The notes beneath the pieces were generated by a model, which was not told the origin of the DNA, did no database searches, and saw nothing but the letters and a program-made list of their open reading frames with translations. 64,000 nt of DNA, taken from contig NZ_SMYO01000014.1 in the NCBI RefSeq assembly GCF_004358205.1, forward strand, positions 1 through 64,000. Direction: 5' to 3'. A program made the position numbers and the translations under genes. Numbering within the stretch: the first letter of the stretch is position 1; every line of letters starts with the position of its first letter. Source of the stretch: Bacillus salipaludis. GTDB taxonomy: Bacteria > Bacillota > Bacilli > Bacillales_B > DSM-18226. Below, in pieces: positions 35,363 to 44,448 of the stretch.

Positions 35363-37108
35363 TTATCGTGTTTCAGATACTAAATTTATTTTTTCATCGA
35401 CAAGCGCCATAAAATCTTTTTCAATTTTTTCAAGCTTGCTTTTACCTTCTTCTAAGCTTCCACTATTTACACCAAAATAGAATTTCACTTTTGGTTCCGT
35501 TCCAGATGGTCTTAGGCAAACCCATGAACCATCCTCAAACGTATATTTCAAAACATTGGATTTTGGCAAATCAATTCTTTCCTCGCCATTTTTCGATAAA
35601 CGAACTCCCGTTAAATAATCCTCTGAAGTCAAAGTTTTTACGGACCCAAGATTTGTTAATGGTTCAGAACGGAAAGAAGCCAAAATTCGCTGAATCATTT
35701 CCGCTCCATCTTTTCCTTTCAATGTTAAAGAGCGCAGTCCTTCCAGATAAAAACCATATTTAGCAAATACCTGCATTAGCCCTTCATAAAGGGTCATTCC
35801 TTGTTTTTTATAATAAGCACAAACCTCTGTTGCCAAAAGCGCTGCTTGAACAGCATCTTTATCGCGGGCGAAGTCTCCAATTAAATAACCATAGCTTTCT
35901 TCATACCCAAATAAGAAGGTATGTTCACTTGTATTTTCATATTCATTGATTTTCTCAGCAATAAATTTGAAGCCTGTTAATACATCAATGGTTTTCAATT
36001 GATAGGATTCTGCAATTTTTCTGCCGATTTCAGAGGTTACAATCGTTTTTAAAACGACTCCGTTTTGAGGAAGGGTGCCCTTTTCCTTTTTCTGTGAAAG
36101 CAAATAGTCAAGTAGCAATGCACCTGTTTGGTTTCCAGTCAGGACAACATATTCTCCCTCGGGATTTAGAACCGCTATTCCTAATCGGTCCGCATCTGGG
36201 TCTGTGGCAATTAAAATATCGGCGTCAATCCGTTTACCGTCCCGAATTGCTAACTCAAATGCTGCATGTTCCTCTGGATTCGGACTTTTTACAGTTGAAA
36301 ACTCGGAATCTGGCAGCTCCTGTTCCTTAACAACGGTCACATTTTTATACCCAAAAGCAGAAAGTGCGTTCCGTACAGGTTTATTAGCTGTTCCGTGTAA
36401 AGGTGTAAAAACGATTCGAATATCCGACTCTTCTGCAAGAGTTGGATTTTCCGAGATGGTTTTCAATTTTTCTAAATAGGCGTTATCAATTTCGGAACCG
36501 ATAATCTTAATGAGTCCTGCATCTCGAAGGTTCTCTTCTGAATCCACCTCAATCAATAGCTCGTTTTCGATTTCATTGACCCTAGCAATCACCTGATCAG
36601 CACTTTCAGGCGGAAGCTGGCCCCCATCATGCCCGTATACCTTGTACCCGTTATATTCCGGCGGGTTATGACTTGCTGTAACGACAATCCCGGAGAATGC
36701 ATTTAAATATCTTAATGCAAAGGAAAGTTCCGGAGTGGGTCTTAATTCATCAAAAACATAGGTTTGAATGCCTTTTGTTGCTAATGTTTTCGCGGCTTCC
36801 ATTGCAAATTCGGGAGATTTATGCCGGGAATCATAGGCAATAACCACTCCGCGTTTTTTTGCTTCAAGACCATTTTCTTCTATGTATGCAGCTAATCCGG
36901 CAGAAGCTTTTCTCACTGTATAAAGGTTCATTCTGTTTGTACCAACACCAATTTCCCCTCTCATGCCGCCGGTACCAAATTCTAAATTCTTATAAAAAGC
37001 TTCCTCCAGCTGTTTATCATCTTTCTTTAGTTCCAATAATTGATTTTTCAACTCTGAATCTAACCCCTCAAAGTTGATCCATCTTGTTGCATTTTCTTTC
37101 CAGTCCAT
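35363..37108 (-). CDS. pgcA: Alpha-phosphoglucomutase
   Basis: 581 residues, AGGAGG upstream. Phosphoserine loop [17 protein letters not shown], metal loop DPDADRLG, sugar-binding GYEESYGYL and phosphate-binding [12 protein letters not shown] are all present. Interconverts glucose 1-phosphate and glucose 6-phosphate, feeding UDP-glucose for teichoic acid and glycolipid synthesis. Like B. subtilis PgcA (YhxB) in length and motifs. Confidence 0.95.
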   Translation of the reverse strand: MDWKENATRWINFEGLDSELKNQLLELKKDDKQLEEAFYKNLEFGTGGMRGEIGVGTNRMNLYTVRKASAGLAAYIEENGLEAKKRGVVIAYDSRHKSPEFAMEAAKTLATKGIQTYVFDELRPTPELSFALRYLNAFSGIVVTASHNPPEYNGYKVYGHDGGQLPPESADQVIARVNEIENELLIEVDSEENLRDAGLIKIIGSEIDNAYLEKLKTISENPTLAEESDIRIVFTPLHGTANKPVRNALSAFGYKNVTVVKEQELPDSEFSTVKSPNPEEHAAFELAIRDGKRIDADILIATDPDADRLGIAVLNPEGEYVVLTGNQTGALLLDYLLSQKKEKGTLPQNGVVLKTIVTSEIGRKIAESYQLKTIDVLTGFKFIAEKINEYENTSEHTFLFGYEESYGYLIGDFARDKDAVQAALLATEVCAYYKKQGMTLYEGLMQVFAKYGFYLEGLRSLTLKGKDGAEMIQRILASFRSEPLTNLGSVKTLTSEDYLTGVRLSKNGEERIDLPKSNVLKYTFEDGSWVCLRPSGTEPKVKFYFGVNSGSLEEGKSKLEKIEKDFMALVDEKINLVSETR

Positions 37109-37386
37109 TTTATCTCCTCCTGATTCTTTCTACTCTATATTGTTTCGAAGTTCAAGATTGTTACTCCTTTTAAAATTGCTGGAATTATTCCGACATTTTT
37201 CGCAGTGGAAGAAATTTTAACGAATTTTTACCATTACTATTTTAAATTTTCTTCATATCAAGCACAAGGAAATAATGGAATAAAAAATAAAGCACCTGCT
37301 TTCAGGTTTTACTTTATCAAATCTAAATTCAGAGAACCATACACAAAAAAAGGGGGTGCCCCTAATTTTACTTTTAGGACACCCTC

Positions 37387-37785
37387 TTAGATAATTAATT
37401 CATTTGCAGCTTTTGTATAGATGCTGAATATACTGTTTTTCATATTTTTCGCTTCCACAAATTGATCATATTCAAATGGGAAGAATAGCCCAAATTCTTG
37501 TAAATTTGAAACATTCTTATTAAAAAGTGACGAATATTGATCATCAAGAGTGGGAGACTCGAGGATGGAAATAATCGTTTGCATGCTGGTCATCACTTGA
37601 AAAGCATCTTTTAATGTGCTAAAATCTTCGAATTGTTTGCTAGAGGTGTGCAAAACCTTTAGCTGTTCAAAAGAACGAATTTCATCATCCGAAAAATAGA
37701 GTGGAAAAACAGTTGAATAAATATACCCCACAAGTCCACAAATTTCTTCCTCTTGACTTGGTGTTGAGGCAAAAACAATTTTCAC
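37387..37785 (-). CDS. YhcU family protein
   Basis: 132 residues from a GTG start with AAAGGTGGG upstream. Helical soluble protein beginning KIVFASTPSQEEEI, resembling B. subtilis YhcU. Function unknown. It is divergent from the YhcT-like pseudouridine synthase, as yhcT and yhcU are neighbours in B. subtilis. An imperfect GGGTG/CACCC hairpin follows at 37351-37386. Confidence 0.72.
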   Translation of the reverse strand: MKIVFASTPSQEEEICGLVGYIYSTVFPLYFSDDEIRSFEQLKVLHTSSKQFEDFSTLKDAFQVMTSMQTIISILESPTLDDQYSSLFNKNVSNLQEFGLFFPFEYDQFVEAKNMKNSIFSIYTKAANELII

Positions 37786-37913
37786 TTGTAACCCACCTTT
37801 GCTATCGCTTTTTTCTAATGTATATTTAATTTATCATAAGGATAACATAATTTCTTGTGTTAAAACTGTGGTAATTAAAACCATGCAAAACCTTTATTTT
37901 TAAGGAGAATAAA

Positions 37914-38837
37914 ATGTTAAAAACAAGTAAAAAAGGTAATTGGCTCGAGTTAACGATCCCAGAAATTTGGGATGGAATAACGATTGAAGATCTATTTCAA
38001 AAAAAATGGAATTCTCCGAAGAAGCTAACCCATCAATTTCGTATGGAACAAAAAGTATTAGTTAACGGTCAAACGTATCCTTGGAATAAATCCATTACAG
38101 CCGGCAGTAAATTACAAATAAAATTATTTGAAGAAGAGGAAATGAACCTACCTCTCCATTATATGGAGGTTACCGTTTTATATGAGGATGATCATGTTCT
38201 TGTATTAAATAAGCCGCCATTTATAAATACTCATCCAAATGACCTAACAAAGGATACCAATACACTTGTAAATGCTGCTTCTTTTTATCTGCAAGCAAAG
38301 GGGGAAATGAGAAATATTCGGCAAATCCATCGTCTAGATAAAGATACCTCTGGTGCCATCCTTTTTGCAAAGCACCCATTGGCAGGTTCCATTTTGGATC
38401 GCATGTTGGGAAATCGTAAGATTAAACGAACCTATATTGCTCTTGTTCACGGCCTGCTTAAGCAAAAAAAGGGAGAAATTAATGAACCAATTGGACGCGA
38501 CCGCCACCATGCATCAAGAAGGCGGGTATCTTCCACTGGTCAAAAAGCCGTTACACATTTTCAGGTAATGAAAGTGGATGCTAAAAAGCGGCAATCATAT
38601 GTAAAATGCTGGCTTGACACTGGCAGGACTCACCAAATTCGTGTTCATTTTAGTCATATCGGACATCCACTTGTGGGTGATACGTTATATGGAGGTAAAC
38701 CGCTTGTTAACCGGCAAGCCCTTCATGCAGCAAAGCTTGAGTTTATTCACCCTTTTACAGAAGAAAAAGTGATCTGCTATGCCCCTTTTTTAGACAAGCC
38801 GGAAATTTTTAAAGAAATCGATGTATATTCTCTCTAA
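37914..38837 (+). CDS. RluA-family RNA pseudouridine synthase (YhcT-like)
   Basis: 307 residues, AAGGAG upstream. S4-like N-terminal segment (about 1-90), then the catalytic domain with HRLDKDTSGAILFAK (catalytic Asp), ALVHG and the C-terminal GRTHQIRVHFSHIGHPLVGDTLYGG. Makes pseudouridine in rRNA or tRNA; target site not predictable. The position next to YhcU supports the name YhcT. Confidence 0.92.
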   Translation: MLKTSKKGNWLELTIPEIWDGITIEDLFQKKWNSPKKLTHQFRMEQKVLVNGQTYPWNKSITAGSKLQIKLFEEEEMNLPLHYMEVTVLYEDDHVLVLNKPPFINTHPNDLTKDTNTLVNAASFYLQAKGEMRNIRQIHRLDKDTSGAILFAKHPLAGSILDRMLGNRKIKRTYIALVHGLLKQKKGEINEPIGRDRHHASRRRVSSTGQKAVTHFQVMKVDAKKRQSYVKCWLDTGRTHQIRVHFSHIGHPLVGDTLYGGKPLVNRQALHAAKLEFIHPFTEEKVICYAPFLDKPEIFKEIDVYSL

Positions 38838-38840
38838 TAA

Positions 38841-38872
38841 CAAAAAGCCTCCGAAAATTGGAGGCTTTTTGC
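38841..38872. terminator. Bidirectional terminator between convergent genes
   Basis: 11-bp stem (38842-38852 with 38860-38870) with A and T flanks. Confidence 0.87.
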
Positions 38873-38873
38873 T

Positions 38874-39131
38874 TTAACGATCTGTTTTTCGGAAGGCTCT
38901 CATCACTAGACTTAGCAGGAAGACTAGAACTACTGCCCCGATGACTGCCGGGATAATGGCGAAGTTTGCAACATTAGGGCCCCAATTCCCCAAAATTAAT
39001 GACCCAAGCCACGCCCCAACAAATCCCGCAATTATATTACCAATAACGCCACCTGGAATATTTCTCCCCACGATAAGGCCTGCTAACCATCCAATAATAC
39101 CACCTACGATTAATGACCAAATGAAGCTCAC
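38874..39131 (-). CDS. GlsB/YeaQ/YmgE-family small membrane protein
   Basis: 85 residues from the GTG at 39131, chosen for AAGGAG nine nt upstream; the longer frame begins at 39179 without one. Three membrane segments with LIVGGIIGWLAGLIVGR and GNIIAGFVGAWLG, the 'transglycosylase-associated' signature. Often stress-induced in Bacillus. The leader carries an imperfect long hairpin at about 39172-39208. Confidence 0.85.
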   Translation of the reverse strand: MSFIWSLIVGGIIGWLAGLIVGRNIPGGVIGNIIAGFVGAWLGSLILGNWGPNVANFAIIPAVIGAVVLVFLLSLVMRAFRKTDR

Positions 39132-39247
39132 TTGCGAACACTCCTTTTTAGTATTCATTATTTCATTTGATACAAGCATTCAGTTCCATGGACTGAATTG
39201 CTTGTATGTATAAAGTACCCAAAATTTATACTTCTAATCATATATAT

Positions 39248-39284
39248 AAAGAAGAACCGGATTAAACATCCGGTTCTTCTTTAT
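39248..39284 (-). terminator. Terminator of the pirin gene
   Basis: Perfect 15-bp stem (39248-39262 with 39268-39282), 5-nt loop, AT-rich flanks. Confidence 0.85.
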
Positions 39285-39303
39285 AAGGTCGGGGATTCAT
39301 GAT

Positions 39304-40005
39304 TTAAGGTAAATCAATAAGCATGAATTTCGCATTCTTTACGGCTTTAATTTGTAAACTCTCTGTTTCTGTAATACGGGCAGAATCCCGTCTGTTCAAA
39401 TGGTGGTCCTGATTAAGGATTACTTCCCCTTCAAGCACAAAGAAAAAAATTCTGCGTCCCGTTTCCTGATGAAAACTAAGGTCCTTTTCTGGCTCTAATT
39501 CTGATAAATATATCGTAAGATCTTGATGGATATAGGCTACATCCTCACCATGATGTTTTGAAACAACTGGTAAAAGGGCATTTTTCATTTTAGCAGGATC
39601 AAAATCGGTTCTTTCATATGATGGTGTGAGTCCGTATTCCTCAGGCATAAACCATAATTGTAAAAAGTTTACTTCCTCGTCTCCGGAAGGATTTACCTCT
39701 GAATGGACAACTCCTGTTCCTGCCGACATTCGTTGAATACCGCCAAATGTAGTGACAGCACTTTTTCCTGTACTATCCTCATGCTTTAATTGTCCTTTTA
39801 AAACGATTGAAACTATCTCCATTTCGCGGTGGGGATGAGCTCCAAACCCTCTTAAGGGCTGAACGATATCATCATTTAAAACACGCATCGGCCCAAACTG
39901 CATGTTGGAAGGATCATAATACTCAGCAAAAGAAAAACTAAAATTACTTTTAAGCCAGCCATGATCTGCAGTATATCTTTCCTCCGCCTTATAAATATCA
40001 AACAT
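39304..40005 (-). CDS. Pirin family bicupin protein
   Basis: 233 residues, AAGGAG upstream. First cupin has the metal-binding pattern GAHPHREMEIVSIVLKG and later GVVHSEVNP; the second domain is degenerate. Resembles YhaK/YhhW-type pirins with quercetin-dioxygenase activity in vitro. An MhqR/YodB-like palindrome lies 64 bp upstream, suggesting quinone-responsive control. Confidence 0.88.
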   Translation of the reverse strand: MFDIYKAEERYTADHGWLKSNFSFSFAEYYDPSNMQFGPMRVLNDDIVQPLRGFGAHPHREMEIVSIVLKGQLKHEDSTGKSAVTTFGGIQRMSAGTGVVHSEVNPSGDEEVNFLQLWFMPEEYGLTPSYERTDFDPAKMKNALLPVVSKHHGEDVAYIHQDLTIYLSELEPEKDLSFHQETGRRIFFFVLEGEVILNQDHHLNRRDSARITETESLQIKAVKNAKFMLIDLP

Positions 40006-40068
40006 GTATAAACACTCCTTACGTATTGATGATTCATGATTACTATATCCATATGAAATCTCAAAACC

Positions 40069-40092
40069 AATTATCTCTAATTCGAGATAATT
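40069..40092. promoter_or_regulatory. MhqR/YodB-like operator upstream of the pirin gene
   Basis: AATTATCTC and GAGATAATT are perfect 9-bp inverted repeats around TAATTC. The core ATCTCNAATTCGAGAT is very close to the MhqR box of B. subtilis (tATCTcgAAtTCgAGATa), which controls quinone-detoxifying enzymes. Assignment to MhqR is from memory of the consensus. Confidence 0.6.
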
Positions 40093-40329
40093 ATATTCCT
40101 TTCCAAATGATTCGTCAACCTAGTCACTTCTCTTCCTTCGCACATAAAAATCATTTATTTGGTAAAAGTATTAGGTATCTATTAAGCCATATATATATCC
40201 ACTTTCAGAAAATTCTAATGTTAAGTTTTTGTAAAGTTTGTTAAAAATAATTCTTTTTTCGACATTTATCAGATAGAATGTTTTTCGGTAATGACAACTT
40301 TTCAACAATTATATGGGGGTAAATAGACT

Positions 40330-40947
40330 ATGGCATTCAAAAAACATGACAAGTTTTCAGTTTTGTTAAACAATATTTCTTCTAATTCAAAAGAAAGTGT
40401 AAATTTCTTTACCGAATATAAATTAAAAACCATCAGTGATTTAAAGATTTTTTCTGAAAAAATGAAGGAATATGAATCAAAAGGAGATACATTTGTTCAT
40501 GAAATCATTAAAGAATTAAATGACGCCTTTATTACTCCAATTGAACGGGAAGATATTCTCCACCTTGCAATGAGTATGGATGATGTACTGGACGGGCTTG
40601 AAAGCTGCGCGGCATTATTCGAAATGTACTCCATCACACAAGCTGATGACTTTATGCTTAAATTTGTTGAAGCCATTCAAGGTAGTGTACACGAAATCGA
40701 TAAAGCTGTTGGCCTTCTTTCTAATAAAAAATTACCTCAAATAAGAGAACATGCCATTAAAATTAAAGATTTCGAATCAAAATGCGATAATATTTTACGT
40801 CAATCGATTAAAAATTTATTCGCCATCGAAAAGGATCCAATTCGTATCATTCAATACAAAGAAATTTATGAAACATTTGAAGACATTGCCGATAGCTGTC
40901 AGGAAGTTGCCAATACACTTGAAACCATCATAATGAAAAATGCGTAA
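40330..40947 (+). CDS. DUF47 family PhoU-like protein (YkaA-like)
   Basis: 205 residues, all-helical, with YESKGDTFVHEIIKEL and the PhoU-like EREDILHLAMSMDDVLD and ESKCDNILRQSI repeats. DUF47 proteins sit next to Pit transporters and likely control them. The pit-like gene starts 12 nt downstream, so the pair is an operon, as ykaA-pit in B. subtilis. Confidence 0.88.
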   Translation: MAFKKHDKFSVLLNNISSNSKESVNFFTEYKLKTISDLKIFSEKMKEYESKGDTFVHEIIKELNDAFITPIEREDILHLAMSMDDVLDGLESCAALFEMYSITQADDFMLKFVEAIQGSVHEIDKAVGLLSNKKLPQIREHAIKIKDFESKCDNILRQSIKNLFAIEKDPIRIIQYKEIYETFEDIADSCQEVANTLETIIMKNA

Positions 40948-40958
40948 GGAGCAATCAT

Positions 40959-41960
40959 ATGAGCTTAATTTTTATCCTAACGGTATTAATTGTTATTGGT
41001 GCCTTGGCATTTGATTTCATAAATGGTTTTCATGATACAGCCAACGCCATTGCAACATCTGTATCTACAAAAGCATTAAAGCCAAGGCATGCAATTCTTT
41101 TAGCTGCAGTAATGAATTTTATTGGAGCAATGACATTTACTGGTGTTGCAAAATCCATTTCAAAGGATATTGTTGATCCCTTTACCCTTCACAATGGATC
41201 TGTCGTTATTCTTGCAGCAATCCTCTCAGCGATTATTTGGAACCTAGTCACATGGTATTTCGGAATTCCGAGCAGCTCTTCACATGCCATTATTGGTTCA
41301 ATAGCAGGAGCAGCCATTGCTGCAGAAGGATTTGCAGCGTTAAACTATAGCGGATTTTTAAAGATTCTTGAGGCACTTATTCTTTCACCGATTTTAGCTT
41401 TCGTTGTCGGTTATATTGTTTACAGCATTTTTAAAGTAGTATTTAAAAATTTCAATTTAACAAAAACCAATCGGAGCTTCCGATATATTCAAATCGGGAC
41501 AGCCGCATTGCAATCTTATTCCCATGGAACAAACGATGCACAAAAGTCGATGGGGATAATCACGATGGCACTAATTGCAAATAATATTCTTCCTCATAAC
41601 GCAGAAGTTCCCCTTTGGGTTCAAGTTTCCTGTGCGATCGCAATGGGTCTTGGAACATCAATTGGCGGCTGGAAAATTATTAAGACGGTTGGCGGTAAAA
41701 TCATGAAAATCCGTCCGATTAACGGGGTTGCTGCTGACTTAACAGGTGCTGCCATTATCTTTGGTGCAACCTACATCCATTTACCTGTTAGTACAACACA
41801 TGTTATTTCGTCTGGAATTTTAGGTGTTGGTTCTGCGCACCGGATTAAAGGTGTTAAATGGGATACAGCACAGCGGATGATCATTACATGGGTCATCACC
41901 TTGCCTATCTCAGCTTTATTAGCATCCGTTTTGTTTTTCCTTCTTGATCTCATTTTTTAA
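40959..41960 (+). CDS. pit: Low-affinity inorganic phosphate transporter (Pit family)
   Basis: 333 residues, about ten membrane segments, AAGGAG upstream. Duplicated PiT signature: GFHDTANAIATSVSTKAL in the first half and SHGTNDAQKSMGIITMAL in the second, plus PSSSSHAIIGS and VSTTHVISSGILGVG. Imports metal-phosphate in symport with H+. Terminator follows. Confidence 0.93.
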   Translation: MSLIFILTVLIVIGALAFDFINGFHDTANAIATSVSTKALKPRHAILLAAVMNFIGAMTFTGVAKSISKDIVDPFTLHNGSVVILAAILSAIIWNLVTWYFGIPSSSSHAIIGSIAGAAIAAEGFAALNYSGFLKILEALILSPILAFVVGYIVYSIFKVVFKNFNLTKTNRSFRYIQIGTAALQSYSHGTNDAQKSMGIITMALIANNILPHNAEVPLWVQVSCAIAMGLGTSIGGWKIIKTVGGKIMKIRPINGVAADLTGAAIIFGATYIHLPVSTTHVISSGILGVGSAHRIKGVKWDTAQRMIITWVITLPISALLASVLFFLLDLIF

Positions 41961-41965
41961 TCATT

Positions 41966-42001
41966 AAAGACCAGAGTTCACAAGATCTCTGGTCTTTTTT
42001 G
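41966..42001 (+). terminator. Terminator of the DUF47-pit operon
   Basis: Perfect 11-bp stem (41966-41976 with 41987-41997) and T-tail. Confidence 0.88.
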
Positions 42002-42235
42002 TTCAATTTTTTATTGACTCCCTTTCTTTTAGATCCTGACCCTGGCAATTAATCTGAAAATTATTTTAAAATAATTAAATCCCTACTTTCGGTATATTAA
42101 AAACAATGTGTACAATTCCGTAAATTCCTAATATATCAACTCTTTTTACTGTTATAACTTTCTATTGACCGTTCTCTATTTATTAATTTAGAATAATAAC
42201 ATAATCTTTTTATCATGGACATTAGGAGGTATACA

Positions 42236-43639
42236 ATGGACAATACAGCTTCAATAAAACAGTCCGAGCAGGCTAAAGTTGCAAAAAAGCATCCACCTGG
42301 CCTGTACTTACTATTTTTTACAGAAATGTGGGAAAGATTCAGCTATTACGGAATGCGTGCAATCCTTGTATTATACCTTACAACAGAATTCGTAAGCGGT
42401 GGGTTAGGATTTAGCGATGCTACTGCAATGAGTATTTATGGATTCTTTACAGGTGCGGTTTATTTTACACCAATGGTTGGCGGTTATTTATCTGATAGAT
42501 TTTTAGGTAGACGCCTCGCGATCACTTTAGGCGGAATTATTATGGCGGTTGGTAACTTTGCATTATTTGCCGATCAAAGTAAAGCGGCTTTCTATCTTGG
42601 ATTAGTATTACTTATCGTTGGAAACGGTTTCTTTAAACCAAATATCTCAACCATTGTTGGAGAATTATATGCTCCAGATGACCGTCGTCGTGATGGCGCT
42701 TTCACCATCTTCTATATGGGGATTAACGTTGGTGCCTTTTTCTCTCCTTTAGTAGTTGGATATTTATCTGATGACCTTTTCAAGACAACAATCAATGGTG
42801 TGGTTCATCACGGATTCAAATATGGCTTCTTAGCTGCTTCCATCGGTATGATTATTGGACAGTTAATTTTTAACCTTTTTGGCAATCGTTATTTAGGTGA
42901 CATTGGTAAAAAGCCAACGGGTAAAGTTGCATCGAAAACAACAAATGCAACATTAAATAAACAGCCTTTAACAAAGATTGAAAAGAAACGTACAGCCGTT
43001 ATTTTTATCCTTACTGCGTTTGTCGTTTTCTTCTGGGCAGGGTTTGAACAAGCAGGAAGTTCCTTAACACTTTATACGGATCGCTTCGTTGACCGTGACC
43101 TCTTCGGATTTACGGTACCAACAGCTTGGTTCCAATCTTTAAATCCACTATTTATTGTTATCCTTGCACCAATCCTTTCTGCTTTATGGTTAAAGCTTTC
43201 TTATACGAAACGTGGTGATATGAGCGGCCCTAAAAAAATGGGATTAGGTATGGTGCTTTTAGGTTTAGGATATATGATTCTTTTATTAGCTGTATTAAAA
43301 ACAGGAAGCGACGAGCATCATATCGCAATAAAAGCAAACATGATGATCATTGTCTTAACCTACTTAATGCATACACTCGGTGAATTACTTCTTTCTCCAG
43401 TTGGTTTATCACTTGTAAGTAAAATTGCTCCACTTAAACTAGCATCCCTATTAATGGGTGTATGGCTTGCCGGTTCCGGGGTTGCAAACATTCTTGCAGG
43501 ACAATTAGCGGCACTAACACAGTCACTAGGTTACTTTGAAATTTTCAGTGTAATTGGTCTATTGGCCATCGTACTTGGATTAGTTTTATTAGCCCTTTCT
43601 GGAAAACTGCAACGGATGACCGAAGAAAGTTCAAAATAA
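42236..43639 (+). CDS. POT/PTR2-family proton-dependent oligopeptide transporter (DtpT/YclF-like)
   Basis: 467 residues from the ATG at 42236 (AGGAGGT upstream), 7 residues shorter than the longest frame. PTR2 hallmarks: proton-coupling motif FTEMWERFSYYGMRAIL near the N-terminus and GGYLSDRFLGRR, then FFKPNISTIVGELY and FYMGINVGAFFSP. About 14 membrane helices. Imports di- and tripeptides with H+. Preceded by about 230 bp of AT-rich sequence without a clear regulatory motif. Confidence 0.93.
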   Translation: MDNTASIKQSEQAKVAKKHPPGLYLLFFTEMWERFSYYGMRAILVLYLTTEFVSGGLGFSDATAMSIYGFFTGAVYFTPMVGGYLSDRFLGRRLAITLGGIIMAVGNFALFADQSKAAFYLGLVLLIVGNGFFKPNISTIVGELYAPDDRRRDGAFTIFYMGINVGAFFSPLVVGYLSDDLFKTTINGVVHHGFKYGFLAASIGMIIGQLIFNLFGNRYLGDIGKKPTGKVASKTTNATLNKQPLTKIEKKRTAVIFILTAFVVFFWAGFEQAGSSLTLYTDRFVDRDLFGFTVPTAWFQSLNPLFIVILAPILSALWLKLSYTKRGDMSGPKKMGLGMVLLGLGYMILLLAVLKTGSDEHHIAIKANMMIIVLTYLMHTLGELLLSPVGLSLVSKIAPLKLASLLMGVWLAGSGVANILAGQLAALTQSLGYFEIFSVIGLLAIVLGLVLLALSGKLQRMTEESSK

Positions 43640-43645
43640 ATCTTT

Positions 43646-43680
43646 AAGAGGAAGAATCGATTGATTCTTCCTCTTTTTTA
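43646..43680 (+). terminator. Terminator of the peptide transporter gene
   Basis: Perfect 13-bp stem (43646-43658 with 43663-43675) and T-tail. Confidence 0.9.
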
Positions 43681-43750
43681 TACATTCACTTCTAATTTAG
43701 ATTCCTTTTCATATTTTTTAATTAAAGGGACAAGTATGGGGTGAAATAGG

Positions 43751-44326
43751 ATGAAACAAAAAATATTAGCGATGCTTATTGGCAGTTTGCTGTTAAGTTT
43801 AGGCGTAAATGGATTTCTAGTTCCCTATCATCTGCTTGATGGCGGAGTAATTGGAATCGGATTAATCATCCATTATTTTTACGGGTGGCCGACAGGTTTA
43901 AGTATGATTATTTTAAGCCTGCCGCTTTATATCTTGGCTTGGTTTTTTGAACGGCGTTATTTCTTTTACAGCTTACATGGACTAATTATATCTTCCTTTT
44001 GTATTGATTTGTTTTCGTTCATGGACGGGAAAATTAATATAGGAATTTTACCAAGTACTATTATTGGCGGAATTCTCGTTGGAATTGGTATTGGACTCAT
44101 GCTTCGCTATGAAACAAGTACAGGTGGAACAGATCTTCTCGCCCAGCTTCTAACAAAATTTACTTCTATAAATATAGGAATCATTATTTTCTTAATCGAT
44201 GGTCTAGTGATTACAAGCGGTATCCAAGTGGTTGGCCTCGAAAAATTCTTTTATTCGCTAGTAACAATAATATTTGTCGGTCTCATGACCACCGTAACTG
44301 TTACAAGCAGACCCCAAACGTTTTAA
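43751..44326 (+). CDS. YitT family membrane protein lacking DUF2179
   Basis: 191 residues, five or six membrane segments, GGGGTG ribosome-binding site. GVNGFLVPYHLLDGGVIGIGLIIHY and RYETSTGGTDLLAQLL are the YitT (DUF161) signatures. Most Bacillus paralogues are about 280 residues with a C-terminal cytosolic DUF2179 domain; this one ends after the membrane part at TVTSRPQTF. Several short YitT proteins exist, so it need not be broken. Function unknown. Confidence 0.8.
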   Translation: MKQKILAMLIGSLLLSLGVNGFLVPYHLLDGGVIGIGLIIHYFYGWPTGLSMIILSLPLYILAWFFERRYFFYSLHGLIISSFCIDLFSFMDGKINIGILPSTIIGGILVGIGIGLMLRYETSTGGTDLLAQLLTKFTSINIGIIIFLIDGLVITSGIQVVGLEKFFYSLVTIIFVGLMTTVTVTSRPQTF

Positions 44327-44448
44327 CATAAACTTAACAAAACTATCTAGAAAATTATTAAATAAATAGTTTTATTTTCCATTTTATTATGATAATATTC
44401 TTATGGTTGTATAGGAAAAAATAACCATAAGAGGAGAGAAAATGAAAT

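Noticed and set aside
39172..39208. Long imperfect hairpin before glsB considered as a terminator
   Set aside because: No T-tract follows it on either strand; it may be a leader structure but the evidence is thin.
41998..42235. Possible T-box or riboswitch before the peptide transporter
   Set aside because: No T-box sequence, specifier stem or terminator hairpin is visible; only AT-rich sequence.
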